From an uncultured Bryobacterales bacterium (GTDB taxonomy: Bacteria > Acidobacteriota > Terriglobia > Bryobacterales > Bryobacteraceae): a stretch of 10,870 nucleotides of DNA. Shown here one piece after another: positions 1 through 7,806 of this stretch (positions are counted from its first letter, which is position 1; every line of letters begins with the position of its first letter). The stretch covers positions 3,449-14,318 of the forward strand of contig CALMAV010000004.1 in NCBI GenBank assembly GCA_937859895.1. Direction: 5' to 3'. The notes below the pieces were generated by a model. It saw only the letters and a program-made list of their open reading frames with translations. It searched no databases and was not told the DNA's origin. Position numbers and translations under genes: made by a program.

Positions 1-1796
1 ACGTCGCCTCCTCCCAGAAACAGGAACTTGAATAAGTTGCCGATCGGATTGCCCTCGGTCCACTGAAAGTAGGCATGAGGAATTTGTCCGGTTGTCTGCT
101 CAAGATAAATCAAGAGGGCTGCAGTGGCGTTGGCAACCACAGGACTGCGCGCCCGCAAGAGAGCATGATCGCCGTAACGATAGCCACTGACCTGTAGGAC
201 ATCAGTAAATTCAGAGCCGTCACCACGCTGAATTTCAACGAAGTAGAGCCGCTCCCCTGGACGAAGATTGTGTAAAGTTCGAGTCTGCTGATCCGCCTCA
301 TCGAGCGTTTGTGCTGTTTCAACTTGCGAGTGTCTGGACACAAGACGCACAGTTTGGTTATTGTTCTCCGTTAACAGACGCTCAGCTTCTTCATCCATGC
401 TGACGCCTGTAATGCGCAATTCAGTAGACCGGACAGCTCGGGAGATCAACGAAGTGACAACGATGGTGGCGATGAATATGAGCGCGATCTTAAGACCATC
501 GGGTCGCTCCCGGCTATTCTGGACCGTTGTGTAGAGGAAGACCAGGCTGATAGGGAGATAGAGCCAGCGCCGTCTGGAATGCCAGAAACTGATAGTAACT
601 GCTATGGCAGCAGAGGTGATAAGTACCAGAACACCGGTTGCATAAGCGCCGCCCTGGGCGTCAACGTTCGCATGGAATTTGAGGGTGACGATAACAGAGA
701 TGGCCAGGAAAACGAGAACCAGCGGACGCGACGCAAGAGCCCACTCGGGAGCCATGCCAAACCGCGGAAGATAGCGCGGGATCAAATTGAGCAGGCCGGC
801 CATGGCAGAAGCACCGGCGAAAGCAAGTATGAGAATCGTGCTGAGGTCATAGATGGTGCCGAACGTGTTCCCCAGATAGAGGTGGCCCATGTAGGCCAAG
901 GCGCGCCCGTTAGCAGGGCCACCATCCTTGAATTTATCGGGCGAGATCAGCACCGTAGTAACTACGCTGGTTGCCATGAGAAAGACACTCATGATGACTG
1001 CGGCGGTGACCAAAAGCTTGCGGGTATTGCGCACCCGAGTCGCCTCATCTTGTCCCTCGATTAGCGGCATCACTGCGACGCCTGTTTCGAAGCCGGACAG
1101 TCCAAGGGCCAACTTGGGAAATAAGATAAGCGAAACACCAATCATTGCGAGTGGACTGGATTGCTGAGCCCGCAAGGTGGTTTCCCAGTGCAGGAGGGCT
1201 TCCGGATGCAGATACAACTGCCAAAATGCGACAGCTGTGACAACCACGTTCAACGCCAGATAGACACCTACCAAGACAACTGCAATGCCAATGGCTTCTT
1301 TAAACCCTCGCAGGAAGATGGCCCCGAGCAGAGCCAAGAGCAGCAGTGTTATCCCCATCTGGCTCTTCATCCAAATTGGCGTAAACGGATTTTGTACAAA
1401 GTGAGCAGCTGCATCGGCTGCGGACAGAGTCATCGTAATGATGAAGTCCGTAGTGGCAAACCCGAGCAGGACAAGAACTAACGCCTTACCGCCCCATTGC
1501 GGGAAAAGCCGCTCCAGCATCGCGATGCTCCCCTGACCCTTGGGACTGGCGCGAGCAACATTCTTATAAACGGGAAGCGCACCAAAGAGCGTAATCAGTA
1601 CGAGGATCAGGGTAGCCAGCGGGGAGAGCAGCCCGGCTGCCAAGAAAGCGATTCCCGGTTGATAGCCGAGAGTCGAAAAGTAGTCCACGCCGGTGAGACA
1701 CATGACACGCCACCACGGGTGATGCTGCTCCGGCTCTCCGCCCACGCCTTTCGGCAGGCGGAGATCAGATAGTAACCAATCAAGAAAAGTAGCCAA
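1..1796 (-). CDS. APC-superfamily amino acid permease with soluble C-terminal domain (partial, 3' end outside window)
   Basis: The minus strand is open for 598 codons from TTG at 1796 to the left edge, with no stop, so the C-terminus is missing. The translation starts MATFLDWLLSDLRLPKG. It carries the conserved block VDYFSTLGYQPGIAF (about residues 37-51), then hydrophobic helices alternating with short loops up to about residue 460, including ATTDFIITMTLSAADAAAHF (about 114-133). A hydrophilic tail of about 130 residues follows (RITGVSMDEEAERLL onward), ending near HAYFQWTEGNPIGNLFKFL. This pattern matches a large bacterial family of APC-type permeases annotated as amino acid transporters, which act in the inner membrane; the substrate cannot be read from sequence. 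TTG is chosen because an in-frame TAA lies three codons upstream and the family has about 35 residues before the first conserved helix. An internal ATG near 1703 would remove them. No clear Shine-Dalgarno is present. The gene begins 28 bases after the ferritin-like gene stops, which suggests one transcript. Confidence 0.88.
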   Translation of the reverse strand, partial: MATFLDWLLSDLRLPKGVGGEPEQHHPWWRVMCLTGVDYFSTLGYQPGIAFLAAGLLSPLATLILVLITLFGALPVYKNVARASPKGQGSIAMLERLFPQWGGKALVLVLLGFATTDFIITMTLSAADAAAHFVQNPFTPIWMKSQMGITLLLLALLGAIFLRGFKEAIGIAVVLVGVYLALNVVVTAVAFWQLYLHPEALLHWETTLRAQQSSPLAMIGVSLILFPKLALGLSGFETGVAVMPLIEGQDEATRVRNTRKLLVTAAVIMSVFLMATSVVTTVLISPDKFKDGGPANGRALAYMGHLYLGNTFGTIYDLSTILILAFAGASAMAGLLNLIPRYLPRFGMAPEWALASRPLVLVFLAISVIVTLKFHANVDAQGGAYATGVLVLITSAAIAVTISFWHSRRRWLYLPISLVFLYTTVQNSRERPDGLKIALIFIATIVVTSLISRAVRSTELRITGVSMDEEAERLLTENNNQTVRLVSRHSQVETAQTLDEADQQTRTLHNLRPGERLYFVEIQRGDGSEFTDVLQVSGYRYGDHALLRARSPVVANATAALLIYLEQTTGQIPHAYFQWTEGNPIGNLFKFLFLGGGD

Positions 1797-1824
1797 GGGA
1801 ACTTACAATATACGACTAGCGAGA

Positions 1825-2358
1825 TTATTCATCGGATTCTTCTTCGCCTTGTTCCGGCTCTTCCTCATAATCCTGGTTAGCTTCGTCTAGCAAAGGAGTT
1901 GAGACAACGGTGAGCAGTTTGTCAGTTTTCTCCTCTTCGGCCAGTGTCTGAGAGAAGAGCTTGACCAGCTTTGGATTCCCAATCTTCTCAGCCATAGTGC
2001 GAAGAGTTCCATACCCAGCCATCTCATAATGTTCAACTCGTTGAACGGAAGCAACCAAGGTTAGGTCAGCTACGACGTCTTCCTTTTCTTTACACTCTTC
2101 AATGTGTTCCTGTGCTTCCTCAATTAGGCCCTGCATGGCCTTACAGGGCTTAGCTTTTGCTTTCTCGCCTAGTAGTTCGAAGCCTTTTTTCAGGCGGTCG
2201 ACTTGACCCTTAGTCTCTTCTAGGTGCTTAATCAAAACACCCTTCAACTTCGGATGATGGGCGGCCTTGGCAAGTTTGGGGAAAGCTTTTACGAGTTGAC
2301 CTTCGGCGTGAAGAAGGTCCTTCATCTGGTCTAGAACTAATTCCTGCAGTGCTGACAT
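1825..2358 (-). CDS. DUF892 / YciE-type ferritin-like protein
   Basis: This 177-residue, mostly helical protein matches the DUF892 ferritin-like family (YciE/YciF group), whose members form four-helix bundles and are linked to stress responses. Diagnostic segments are DQMKDLLHAEGQLVKAFPKL (residues 10-29), IKHLEETKGQVDRL (43-56), CKAMQGLIEEAQEH (72-85), QRVEHYEMAGYGTL (106-119) and LAEEEKTDKLL (139-149). E19, H45, E47/E48, E109, H110, E112 and E141-E143 sit where the family carries carboxylate and histidine ligands, so a di-metal site is plausible. The last 20 or so residues are strongly acidic (DEANQDYEEEPEQGEEESDE) and extend past the domain. The ATG is supported by GGAGG eight bases upstream. 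The permease gene follows 28 bases after the stop. A weak promoter candidate upstream is TTGACT (complement of 2418-2423) with a 17-base spacer to CACCAT (complement of 2395-2400), but the -10 box is poor. Confidence 0.9.
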   Translation of the reverse strand: MSALQELVLDQMKDLLHAEGQLVKAFPKLAKAAHHPKLKGVLIKHLEETKGQVDRLKKGFELLGEKAKAKPCKAMQGLIEEAQEHIEECKEKEDVVADLTLVASVQRVEHYEMAGYGTLRTMAEKIGNPKLVKLFSQTLAEEEKTDKLLTVVSTPLLDEANQDYEEEPEQGEEESDE

Positions 2359-2549
2359 TTAGTATGCCTCCGAGAGGGAGACGCTAACACGGGCATGGTG
2401 TTTCGTAGTTCAACAGAAGTCAAGTTGGAGTTGTTATCCAAGCTGCTCTCAACCACGTAGGATTCGCCAAAGAGGGGGCGTGCGCTTCTGCCCTAGGAAC
2501 TTCGTTGTGTCAGAAGGAAAGTCCTTAGAAACAGAAAGTGGTTTTTCGC

Positions 2550-2576
2550 GGGCAGCAATTCTATCGACCGCTGCCC
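2550..2576 (-). terminator. Hairpin after the AsmA-like gene, possible terminator
   Basis: Read on the minus strand, GGGCAGC (2576-2570) pairs perfectly with GCTGCCC (2556-2550) across a 13-base loop, starting 17 bases past the AsmA-like stop codon. The position suits a transcript end, but what follows is GCGAAAAACC rather than a run of T, so it is not a classical Rho-independent terminator. It could be a stabilising 3' hairpin. The rest of the 2359-2593 gap holds the leader of the ferritin-like gene and no convincing gene. Confidence 0.35.
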
Positions 2577-2593
2577 AGAGAAACAGGATGGTT

Positions 2594-5368
2594 CTACTTT
2601 GGCTTCTTCTTTCCAAACTGCTGGAGAATTGAGTTAATCGGATCGTTGTTTTGCGTGTTAGAAGCTCCCTTACCGTCCTGCTTTTGTTGACCGCCGCCGA
2701 GAACTTGATTGAGAATTCCCGAAGCACCTTGTTTGCCCGCAATTGCGCCGACTATGCCGGAGGTAAGTCGCGTGGGATCACCTGATGTCGGCAGAAGATT
2801 GTTTAGCTTCATTCTTGCAAGTGCCTGGATATCGGGGGTGATGATGGGGTGGGCAGTGCTGCCCGTGACCAATACCGGCAGAACAAGTTCACCTTTGTTG
2901 TTAGCGAGCGCAGTGTTAAGGTATCCGCCGATGCCTGAGCCTCCAACTGATTGACTCGTTCCGCTGTTCAGGACTGCATTCATGTGCAGATCCAGTCCCT
3001 GAGTAACCAGATTGATCGAACCGTTAGCAGAAAGTGAACCGGCACTCAAAGCTGCAGTTAAATTATTGCTGGAAGCGAGGCCATCTTGAATATTCAGGGT
3101 GCCCGACAGGCGCTTCAGATCAGTTCCTGTCCCGGAAGCCTGCGCAGGAGAACTATTCAGAAACTTACCAACCCGCGAAATCTCATTGAGTATGTTGACG
3201 TTTTTCAACTTACCGTCAGCAACATCGAACGCGAGGGTTCCATTAAGAGTCTTTGCAAGATCAGCCGTAGCGGTTTCCAGGGTGAACCCCAAGTTGGCAT
3301 CGGCAGTCAAACGCCCATAAAGCGTGTCGTGCACTGAACTCAAAGAGGAAAGCAGGGCATTGCTGTCGAGCCCTGAGAGCTTAGACTTGACATTGAAGAC
3401 TGGCCTAATAGGCTTTGTGTTGATGGAGATAGTGCCAGCTTCTTTACCTCCAAATAGGTCTGCAGTAACCGGGGAGAGTTCAATCAGCCCGCGATTCAAC
3501 TTACAAGTAGCGCGCACATTTGTAAGTAAGATGCTTTGGGCTTGAATGGCATTGGCAGAAAGGGTTCCTGACCCGGTAGTCTGATCGATTAGGCTCTCTC
3601 CATTCGAAGAAGCCGCCGTATGCTGACGTGAGTTAACCGGGGCGGTGCTCGGTTTGGTGAGGTTCTGGAGGTCAGCGGTATCAATTTTGTCCGCCGCCAG
3701 CGCGAACTGCACTTGAGGCGCAGAGAAATTCTTGGCTGTGAGATTACCGGTAATCCCAGTTGCGCCAACCGTAGACCTTAGATTCGAAATAGAGACACTA
3801 TTCCGCGCAAATTGCACATTTGCAGAGTGCACGGCGACAGGCTTATTCAAACTAGGGCTGCTAATTTGAGCATCGGTAACTTGCGCGTTGCCGGCAACAT
3901 TCAGGGCAGAGGTGTTTGATAAAGGTCCTTGTGCGTGAACGTCAAGCGTAAGGCGGCCGGAGGCGGACGCTCCTTTACTCGAATCGAAGCCATAGGCTTT
4001 GGCCATATCGAGGAGTTCCGCAATATTAGCGTTGTTCGTCTTCAGTATCGCATCAATTGCGCGATTGGGGGTTTGGTACTGAGACAGTGCAAACTGAGCA
4101 TTCAGAGAAGTTGAGCCGCTGTGAGCATCAAATGGATTGGACTGAATCGCTTGGGGAGAGAGCGCAAGATGAATAGCCGGGATTGTAACGGGCTGTTTGA
4201 TCTCTCCTCCGCTGATGTTCAGCGTACGCGCATCGAGCGTGCCCGAAAGTTGCGGTCCGGACGTAGGACCGGTCGCTGTTACATCGGCGCTTAAGACGCC
4301 TTTCACCTGATAAGCCGTATCGGTAGCCACACCAGCGGCGGCAGCAAGCTTGGCTAGCTCCTCAATGGACGAATCATGGGTAACTACGTGCATGTTGACG
4401 GTGCCAGGCTTAGTCCCGGTATTTGCTGTGCCGTTCACGTTGAATGACGTTTGACCAAGTCCAACCGAGGAAGGCTTTACCTGAATAACGTTTGTCGAGC
4501 GATCGTCAACAAGGTCGTATCGGGAGGAAATAGGATATCCCAACTTTTTACCTTGAAGAACCGCGTTGTCTAGCTTGAGATCACCTTTGAGGAGGATGCG
4601 CTGACCTTCGGTGGACACGTCGGTACTAACCGTTGCCACCCCATCGTCATCCTTAGGAACCAGACCAGGAGTAAGACGGTTCAAAGAGGATAGAGTAAGT
4701 TCCTCCGCTGTCAGATGACCATTAATCGGCGTAGCTGAACTTCCAGAAGAGAGGGGGCCTACTTTACCTTTGAAGCTGAGAAGCTGCTTGCCCTGTCCGG
4801 GCAGATGAGCGTCCAAAGCAAGATCGAACTGCTTGTGCGGACCGAAGTTGCGAAGGTCAACGTCTATGTGATCGTAAACAGCACGGGGCTCTTTCGCCAT
4901 CAGATCGGTATAGGCGATCTGACCGTCAACGACCTTAAGCTGACCCAGGGTAAAGTCGGAACTGGAGGAGGTCTGAGAGTGGTCGGCTAAACCTAAAGAC
5001 GAATAGTTCCAGGTGCCGGACGCATTGCGGATGAGTTCAATCTTTGGCTGGCCTAGCGTTAGATCATTGACGGCGACGTTACCACGAAGTAACGAAAAGA
5101 GACCTACGCTGATGAACACGTTATCAGCGGTTGCAAACGGCCGGGGCGACTTGAAGGCGGAATCTTCTGCCACAGTCAGGCCAGCCACGCTGACCGACAG
5201 CGGGAGAAGTCGAAGCCCCAGGTGGCCGAGCGTTACTGGCCGATTCAGTTTCTTCTGGATCTGAGCTTGTATTCCATCGTGATAGCGGTTCACGTTGGCA
5301 GCCGCTAAAAAGAAGAGACCGACCACTACAACCAGCAAAATCAGAACTATTACTAGAATGCGTCGCAT
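2594..5368 (-). CDS. AsmA-like protein with N-terminal membrane anchor
   Basis: From ATG at 5368 the product is 924 residues. It opens MRRILVIVLILLVVVVG, a basic start followed by one hydrophobic segment (about residues 4-25), then a conserved AsmA-type region: VNRYHDGIQAQIQKKLNRPV, LRLLPLSVSVAGLTV and LIRNASGTWNYSSLG. The long middle is made of repeated beta-rich segments of the kind DVTATGPTSGPQLSGTLDAR. The C-terminal part (about 640-860) resembles the AsmA C-terminal domain, with LFGGKEAGTISIN, LNGTLAFDVADGKLKN and LSANGSINLVTQGLDLHM. A Gly/Gln/Lys-rich tail closes it. AsmA-like proteins are inner-membrane-anchored, periplasm-spanning, and implicated in outer-membrane homeostasis and lipid transport; the exact role here is unknown. 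The frame stays open up to a TTG at 5419, giving 941 residues. ATG at 5368 is preferred because it places the membrane segment at the N-terminus, though neither start has a good ribosome site. The 157 bases upstream, before the methyltransferase stop, hold no convincing gene. Confidence 0.85.
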   Translation of the reverse strand: MRRILVIVLILLVVVVGLFFLAAANVNRYHDGIQAQIQKKLNRPVTLGHLGLRLLPLSVSVAGLTVAEDSAFKSPRPFATADNVFISVGLFSLLRGNVAVNDLTLGQPKIELIRNASGTWNYSSLGLADHSQTSSSSDFTLGQLKVVDGQIAYTDLMAKEPRAVYDHIDVDLRNFGPHKQFDLALDAHLPGQGKQLLSFKGKVGPLSSGSSATPINGHLTAEELTLSSLNRLTPGLVPKDDDGVATVSTDVSTEGQRILLKGDLKLDNAVLQGKKLGYPISSRYDLVDDRSTNVIQVKPSSVGLGQTSFNVNGTANTGTKPGTVNMHVVTHDSSIEELAKLAAAAGVATDTAYQVKGVLSADVTATGPTSGPQLSGTLDARTLNISGGEIKQPVTIPAIHLALSPQAIQSNPFDAHSGSTSLNAQFALSQYQTPNRAIDAILKTNNANIAELLDMAKAYGFDSSKGASASGRLTLDVHAQGPLSNTSALNVAGNAQVTDAQISSPSLNKPVAVHSANVQFARNSVSISNLRSTVGATGITGNLTAKNFSAPQVQFALAADKIDTADLQNLTKPSTAPVNSRQHTAASSNGESLIDQTTGSGTLSANAIQAQSILLTNVRATCKLNRGLIELSPVTADLFGGKEAGTISINTKPIRPVFNVKSKLSGLDSNALLSSLSSVHDTLYGRLTADANLGFTLETATADLAKTLNGTLAFDVADGKLKNVNILNEISRVGKFLNSSPAQASGTGTDLKRLSGTLNIQDGLASSNNLTAALSAGSLSANGSINLVTQGLDLHMNAVLNSGTSQSVGGSGIGGYLNTALANNKGELVLPVLVTGSTAHPIITPDIQALARMKLNNLLPTSGDPTRLTSGIVGAIAGKQGASGILNQVLGGGQQKQDGKGASNTQNNDPINSILQQFGKKKPK

Positions 5369-5525
5369 GGGACTATGATGCAGAAACAGAAGCTCAGTTG
5401 CAAGCTTCGAATGGAACAATAACTATCGTTCAGGAGCGGCCATCTTGCTTCGCAAGCTTCAGGCTTACGGTTGTCGCTGTGCGGATTAGCGAGTTGTGTG
5501 GATTGTTCAAAGTGCCGATAGTTGT

Positions 5526-6338
5526 TCACCACCACATGGCTGAAAAAGGCTGTATAGGGTGTGTTGAGGTTGACGACAGTCGAATTGATTCAGGCCGACA
5601 AATCCAACACTGCCACTCATTGAGTTCGAGGATGCTTTCAGCGGAAATGTCTTTTGGGCCTTGGTCGTGGGTGAATCCTGAGAGAATTAGCGTCGCTTTT
5701 GGTTTGCTGATGCGAGCCAGATCCGGGCTTAGTAAGTTGATGACAGAAGCGCTGATATTGGCAACAATCAACTGTACAGATGCAGAGGCTATGGCATCAA
5801 TGCTTCCCTTGTAAACCAGGGTGCCTGGCGCAGACTTGCGGGTAAGTTCCAGAGATAAATCATCGATATCGCAGGCAGTTATCGTACCTGCTCCAAGGGC
5901 ATGGGCAGCCGCTGGAATGATGCCGGATCCTGAACCAACGTCGAGCAGTGGAGAGCCGGGCTGAAGATATTTCTCTAGAGCAATCAGGACAAGTTGAGTT
6001 GTCTCGTGCCGGCCACTTCCGAACGCGCTCGAAGCTTCTATATTGAGCCGAATGCGTCCGGCTGGTGTAGGACAAGTGTCTAACCTTTCAGTTATGAAAA
6101 AGCGGGTGCCAGCAAGAACAGGTTCGGCTGGGGCGAGATGACAGAGAGCTTCTGACGGCCCTGGCATATACTCAGACAGTTCAGCCAGGTACCTTGAGGT
6201 AATTTGTTTGAGATCCGTCTCGTCATCGAAGAAAACGGTAAGAACGTCTCCATTTTCGATGATCCCCAGCGTTCCTAGCTTCCATAGCTCCGTTGCAAGT
6301 TCGTCTGTTAGGGCGTGACTTAGTTTCAGCAGTTGCAA
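5526..6338 (-). CDS. prmA: Ribosomal protein L11 methyltransferase family protein (PrmA-like)
   Basis: This 270-residue protein has the two-domain layout of PrmA, the cytoplasmic enzyme that uses S-adenosylmethionine to methylate ribosomal protein L11. Residues 1-60 form a short N-terminal domain (LTDELATELWKLGTLGIIENG). AFGSGRHETTQLVL (105-118) is the family AFGTGxHxTT signature. LLDVGSGSGIIPAAAHALGAG (131-151) is the S-adenosylmethionine-binding motif I. CDIDD (156-160) is the acidic end of strand 2. IVANISASVINLLSPDL (191-207) followed by LILSGF (217-222) matches the motif IV and V area. It is shorter than the E. coli enzyme (about 293 residues) and lacks the usual Trp-rich stretch before the AFGTG motif, so it is a divergent member. 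TTG at 6338 is the first usable start after an in-frame TAA; no ATG or GTG lies between. A PrmA-related methyltransferase with another protein substrate is a less likely alternative. Confidence 0.8.
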   Translation of the reverse strand: MQLLKLSHALTDELATELWKLGTLGIIENGDVLTVFFDDETDLKQITSRYLAELSEYMPGPSEALCHLAPAEPVLAGTRFFITERLDTCPTPAGRIRLNIEASSAFGSGRHETTQLVLIALEKYLQPGSPLLDVGSGSGIIPAAAHALGAGTITACDIDDLSLELTRKSAPGTLVYKGSIDAIASASVQLIVANISASVINLLSPDLARISKPKATLILSGFTHDQGPKDISAESILELNEWQCWICRPESIRLSSTSTHPIQPFSAMWW

Positions 6339-6465
6339 TAAGTCAAATGTAGCTGGAACGAGTCGGTCCCAGTTTTAGAAAATAATTTATCTCACTTGTT
6401 TTCATACAGGTGCACGGAAATCTTACGGTTCAGCCGCACACGTGCTCGGCTACTGTTGAGCACGT
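6339..6465. promoter_or_regulatory. Divergent intergenic region between the PrmA-like gene and terminase
   Basis: This 127-base gap separates the start codons of two divergently read genes and must hold or connect to the promoters of at least the leftward one. Bases 6373-6403 are AT-rich, which suits promoter DNA. No good -35/-10 pair was found on either strand; the best plus-strand candidate, TTGTTT with AATCTT 17 bases later, matches the consensus poorly. The right end carries the inverted repeat listed separately. This is also the junction between chromosome-like and phage-like genes, so a left attachment site may lie here, but the other end would be needed to recognise it. Confidence 0.4.
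6440..6465 (+). repeat. Perfect 8-bp inverted repeat abutting the terminase start codon
   Basis: ACGTGCTC (6440-6447) and GAGCACGT (6458-6465) are exact reverse complements around a 10-base loop. The second arm ends at the base before the terminase ATG (6466). A further 3-bp match, GCC (6433-6435) with GGC (6470-6472), lies outside symmetrical 4-base gaps, which would put ATGA in an internal loop. It could be a protein-binding operator on DNA or a hairpin in the mRNA that limits translation. No Shine-Dalgarno is visible before this start. Confidence 0.5.
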
Positions 6466-7785
6466 ATGAGGCTCACGGAGACAGGGCGGCGCGGCGGACT
6501 TGCTGGCGAAGCAATCTGCTGGACGCATAGTCACCTTCCCTCACAAAGCCTTTTTCAGAGCCTGCCATTTCGATTTAAAGGTTTTTCAGGACCAGTTGGA
6601 TCGGGTAAGAGCGCGGCGCTCTGCTTCGAGATCATTCGGCAGTGTTTCATCAATCGAGGCCGGCGAGGAGTGCTGGCGGCGCCTACGTTTTCGATGCTGC
6701 GAGATGCGAGTTTGGCGGCCTTACAGAGCTTTCTCGAAAGTCAGGATGTCGGTTATGAACACCGTAAGGCTGACGGGGAGATAACAGTAAGCGGTTCGGC
6801 CAGTGTTGTTTTGTTGCGCTCACTGGATGAGCCTGAGCGGCTTCGCGGAACTAACTTAGCTTGGTTTGGAATTGATGAACTTTCGTACGCCCGCGAGGAG
6901 GCTTGGCTTCGCCTGGAGGCGCGCTTGCGAGACCCCCAAGCGAGCAGCTTATGCGGGTTTGGAGTCTGGACACCACAGGGACATGACTGGATTTACAAAC
7001 GGTTCCTACACGACGCAGTAGCCGGTTATGGGTGCGTAAAGGCCAAGCCATTTGAGAACCGCCATGTGCTGGATAAAACGCCCGACTACTACAAGCGTTT
7101 AGAGAGCAGCTACGATCCAAAGTTTTATCGGCAAGAGGTGTTGGGCGAGTATCTCAACAGCAGATCAGATCGGGTTTATCACTGCTTTAACGCCGGTATT
7201 CATGTCATCAAGCATGCCTACGACAGAAACAAGCCGCTGCTGTGGGCGTTGGACTTTAACGTTGCTCCAATGAGTTCGGTCCTTTTGCAGTGGCATGAAG
7301 AGCAGCTCGTGGTTATTGACGAGATTATTCTGGAGCGCGCCACGACGCAGGAGGCTTGCTCGGAATTTGAGAATCGGTACCGATCGCACCAGGGCGGGCT
7401 GGAGATCTACGGTGATGCAAGCGGGCGCAACATGCACACCACGGGGTCGAATGATTACGCCATTGTTCAATCCTACTTGCACCGGATAGGCATTCGGCCT
7501 GTAAAGATTTCCGTTCCGTCTAAGAATCCACCAGTGCTGGATCGGGTCCGTAAAGTGAACTCGCTACTGACTAACGCTGCTGGTGAGATCACGCTATTGG
7601 TTGATTCGCGCTGTAAGGAACTGATTAAGGATCTGGAAGAAGTCTTGTTCAAGCCTGACTCCGGAGTTGTAGATAAGGATCGCGATCCAAAGCGTACACA
7701 TGCCTCCGACGCCATGGGTTACGCGGTTTGGGAGCTGTTTGGGTCACGCCAGAAGATCGGCGAAATGAGTACGCGACTGCTGTAG
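6466..7785 (+). CDS. Phage terminase large subunit
   Basis: This 439-residue protein is the ATP-driven DNA-packaging motor and nuclease that binds the portal and cuts concatemeric phage DNA. The N-terminal ATPase has LPSQSLFQSLPFRFKGFSG leading into Walker A GPVGSGKS (residues 42-49), a Walker B-like strand with its acidic pair at LAWFGIDE (131-138), and VWTPQG (168-173) as a probable coupling motif. The C-terminal RNase H-like nuclease shows acidic residues in ALDFN (D263), VIDEI (D285/E286), YGDASG (D317) and THASDAMGY (D415). Length is typical. ATG at 6466 is the only start in frame: TGA lies at 6457-6459, and no ATG, GTG or TTG occurs before the Walker A region. No Shine-Dalgarno precedes it, and an inverted repeat ends against the start codon, so translation may be inefficient or controlled. 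No small terminase subunit is found upstream, where it is often encoded. Confidence 0.93.
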   Translation: MRLTETGRRGGLAGEAICWTHSHLPSQSLFQSLPFRFKGFSGPVGSGKSAALCFEIIRQCFINRGRRGVLAAPTFSMLRDASLAALQSFLESQDVGYEHRKADGEITVSGSASVVLLRSLDEPERLRGTNLAWFGIDELSYAREEAWLRLEARLRDPQASSLCGFGVWTPQGHDWIYKRFLHDAVAGYGCVKAKPFENRHVLDKTPDYYKRLESSYDPKFYRQEVLGEYLNSRSDRVYHCFNAGIHVIKHAYDRNKPLLWALDFNVAPMSSVLLQWHEEQLVVIDEIILERATTQEACSEFENRYRSHQGGLEIYGDASGRNMHTTGSNDYAIVQSYLHRIGIRPVKISVPSKNPPVLDRVRKVNSLLTNAAGEITLLVDSRCKELIKDLEEVLFKPDSGVVDKDRDPKRTHASDAMGYAVWELFGSRQKIGEMSTRLL

Positions 7786-7806
7786 GGCTAACGGAACAGG
7801 TGATGA

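Noticed and set aside
579..1064. Plus-strand open frame of 161 codons
   Set aside because: It lies antisense to the permease, whose frame shows clear transmembrane helices and conserved motifs. The plus-strand product is hydrophilic and unrecognisable, as expected of an antisense shadow.
2449..2742. Minus-strand frame of 97 codons over the 3' end of the AsmA-like gene
   Set aside because: More than half overlaps the AsmA-like coding region in another frame, no ribosome site or family resemblance was seen, and it runs through the 2550-2576 hairpin.
5369..5418. TTG-initiated N-terminal extension of the AsmA-like protein (17 residues)
   Set aside because: The extension would precede the basic start and membrane segment, has no ribosome site and does not look like part of a signal anchor. 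ATG at 5368 is simpler.
5441..5460. Short hairpin CTTGC-TTC-GCAAG as a terminator for the PrmA-like gene
   Set aside because: The stem is only 5 bp with a 3-base loop and no T-run on the minus strand, so it is not distinguishable from chance.
5353..5535. Minus-strand frame of 60 codons between the PrmA-like and AsmA-like genes
   Set aside because: It overlaps both neighbours' ends, is rich in Cys and Ser without domain pattern, and has no ribosome site.
5398..5814. Plus-strand frame of 138 codons
   Set aside because: Most of it is antisense to the PrmA-like gene, and its product resembles no known family.
6339..6465. Hidden small terminase gene upstream of the large subunit
   Set aside because: The 127-base gap is too short, and the frame leading into the large subunit is closed by TGA at 6457-6459.
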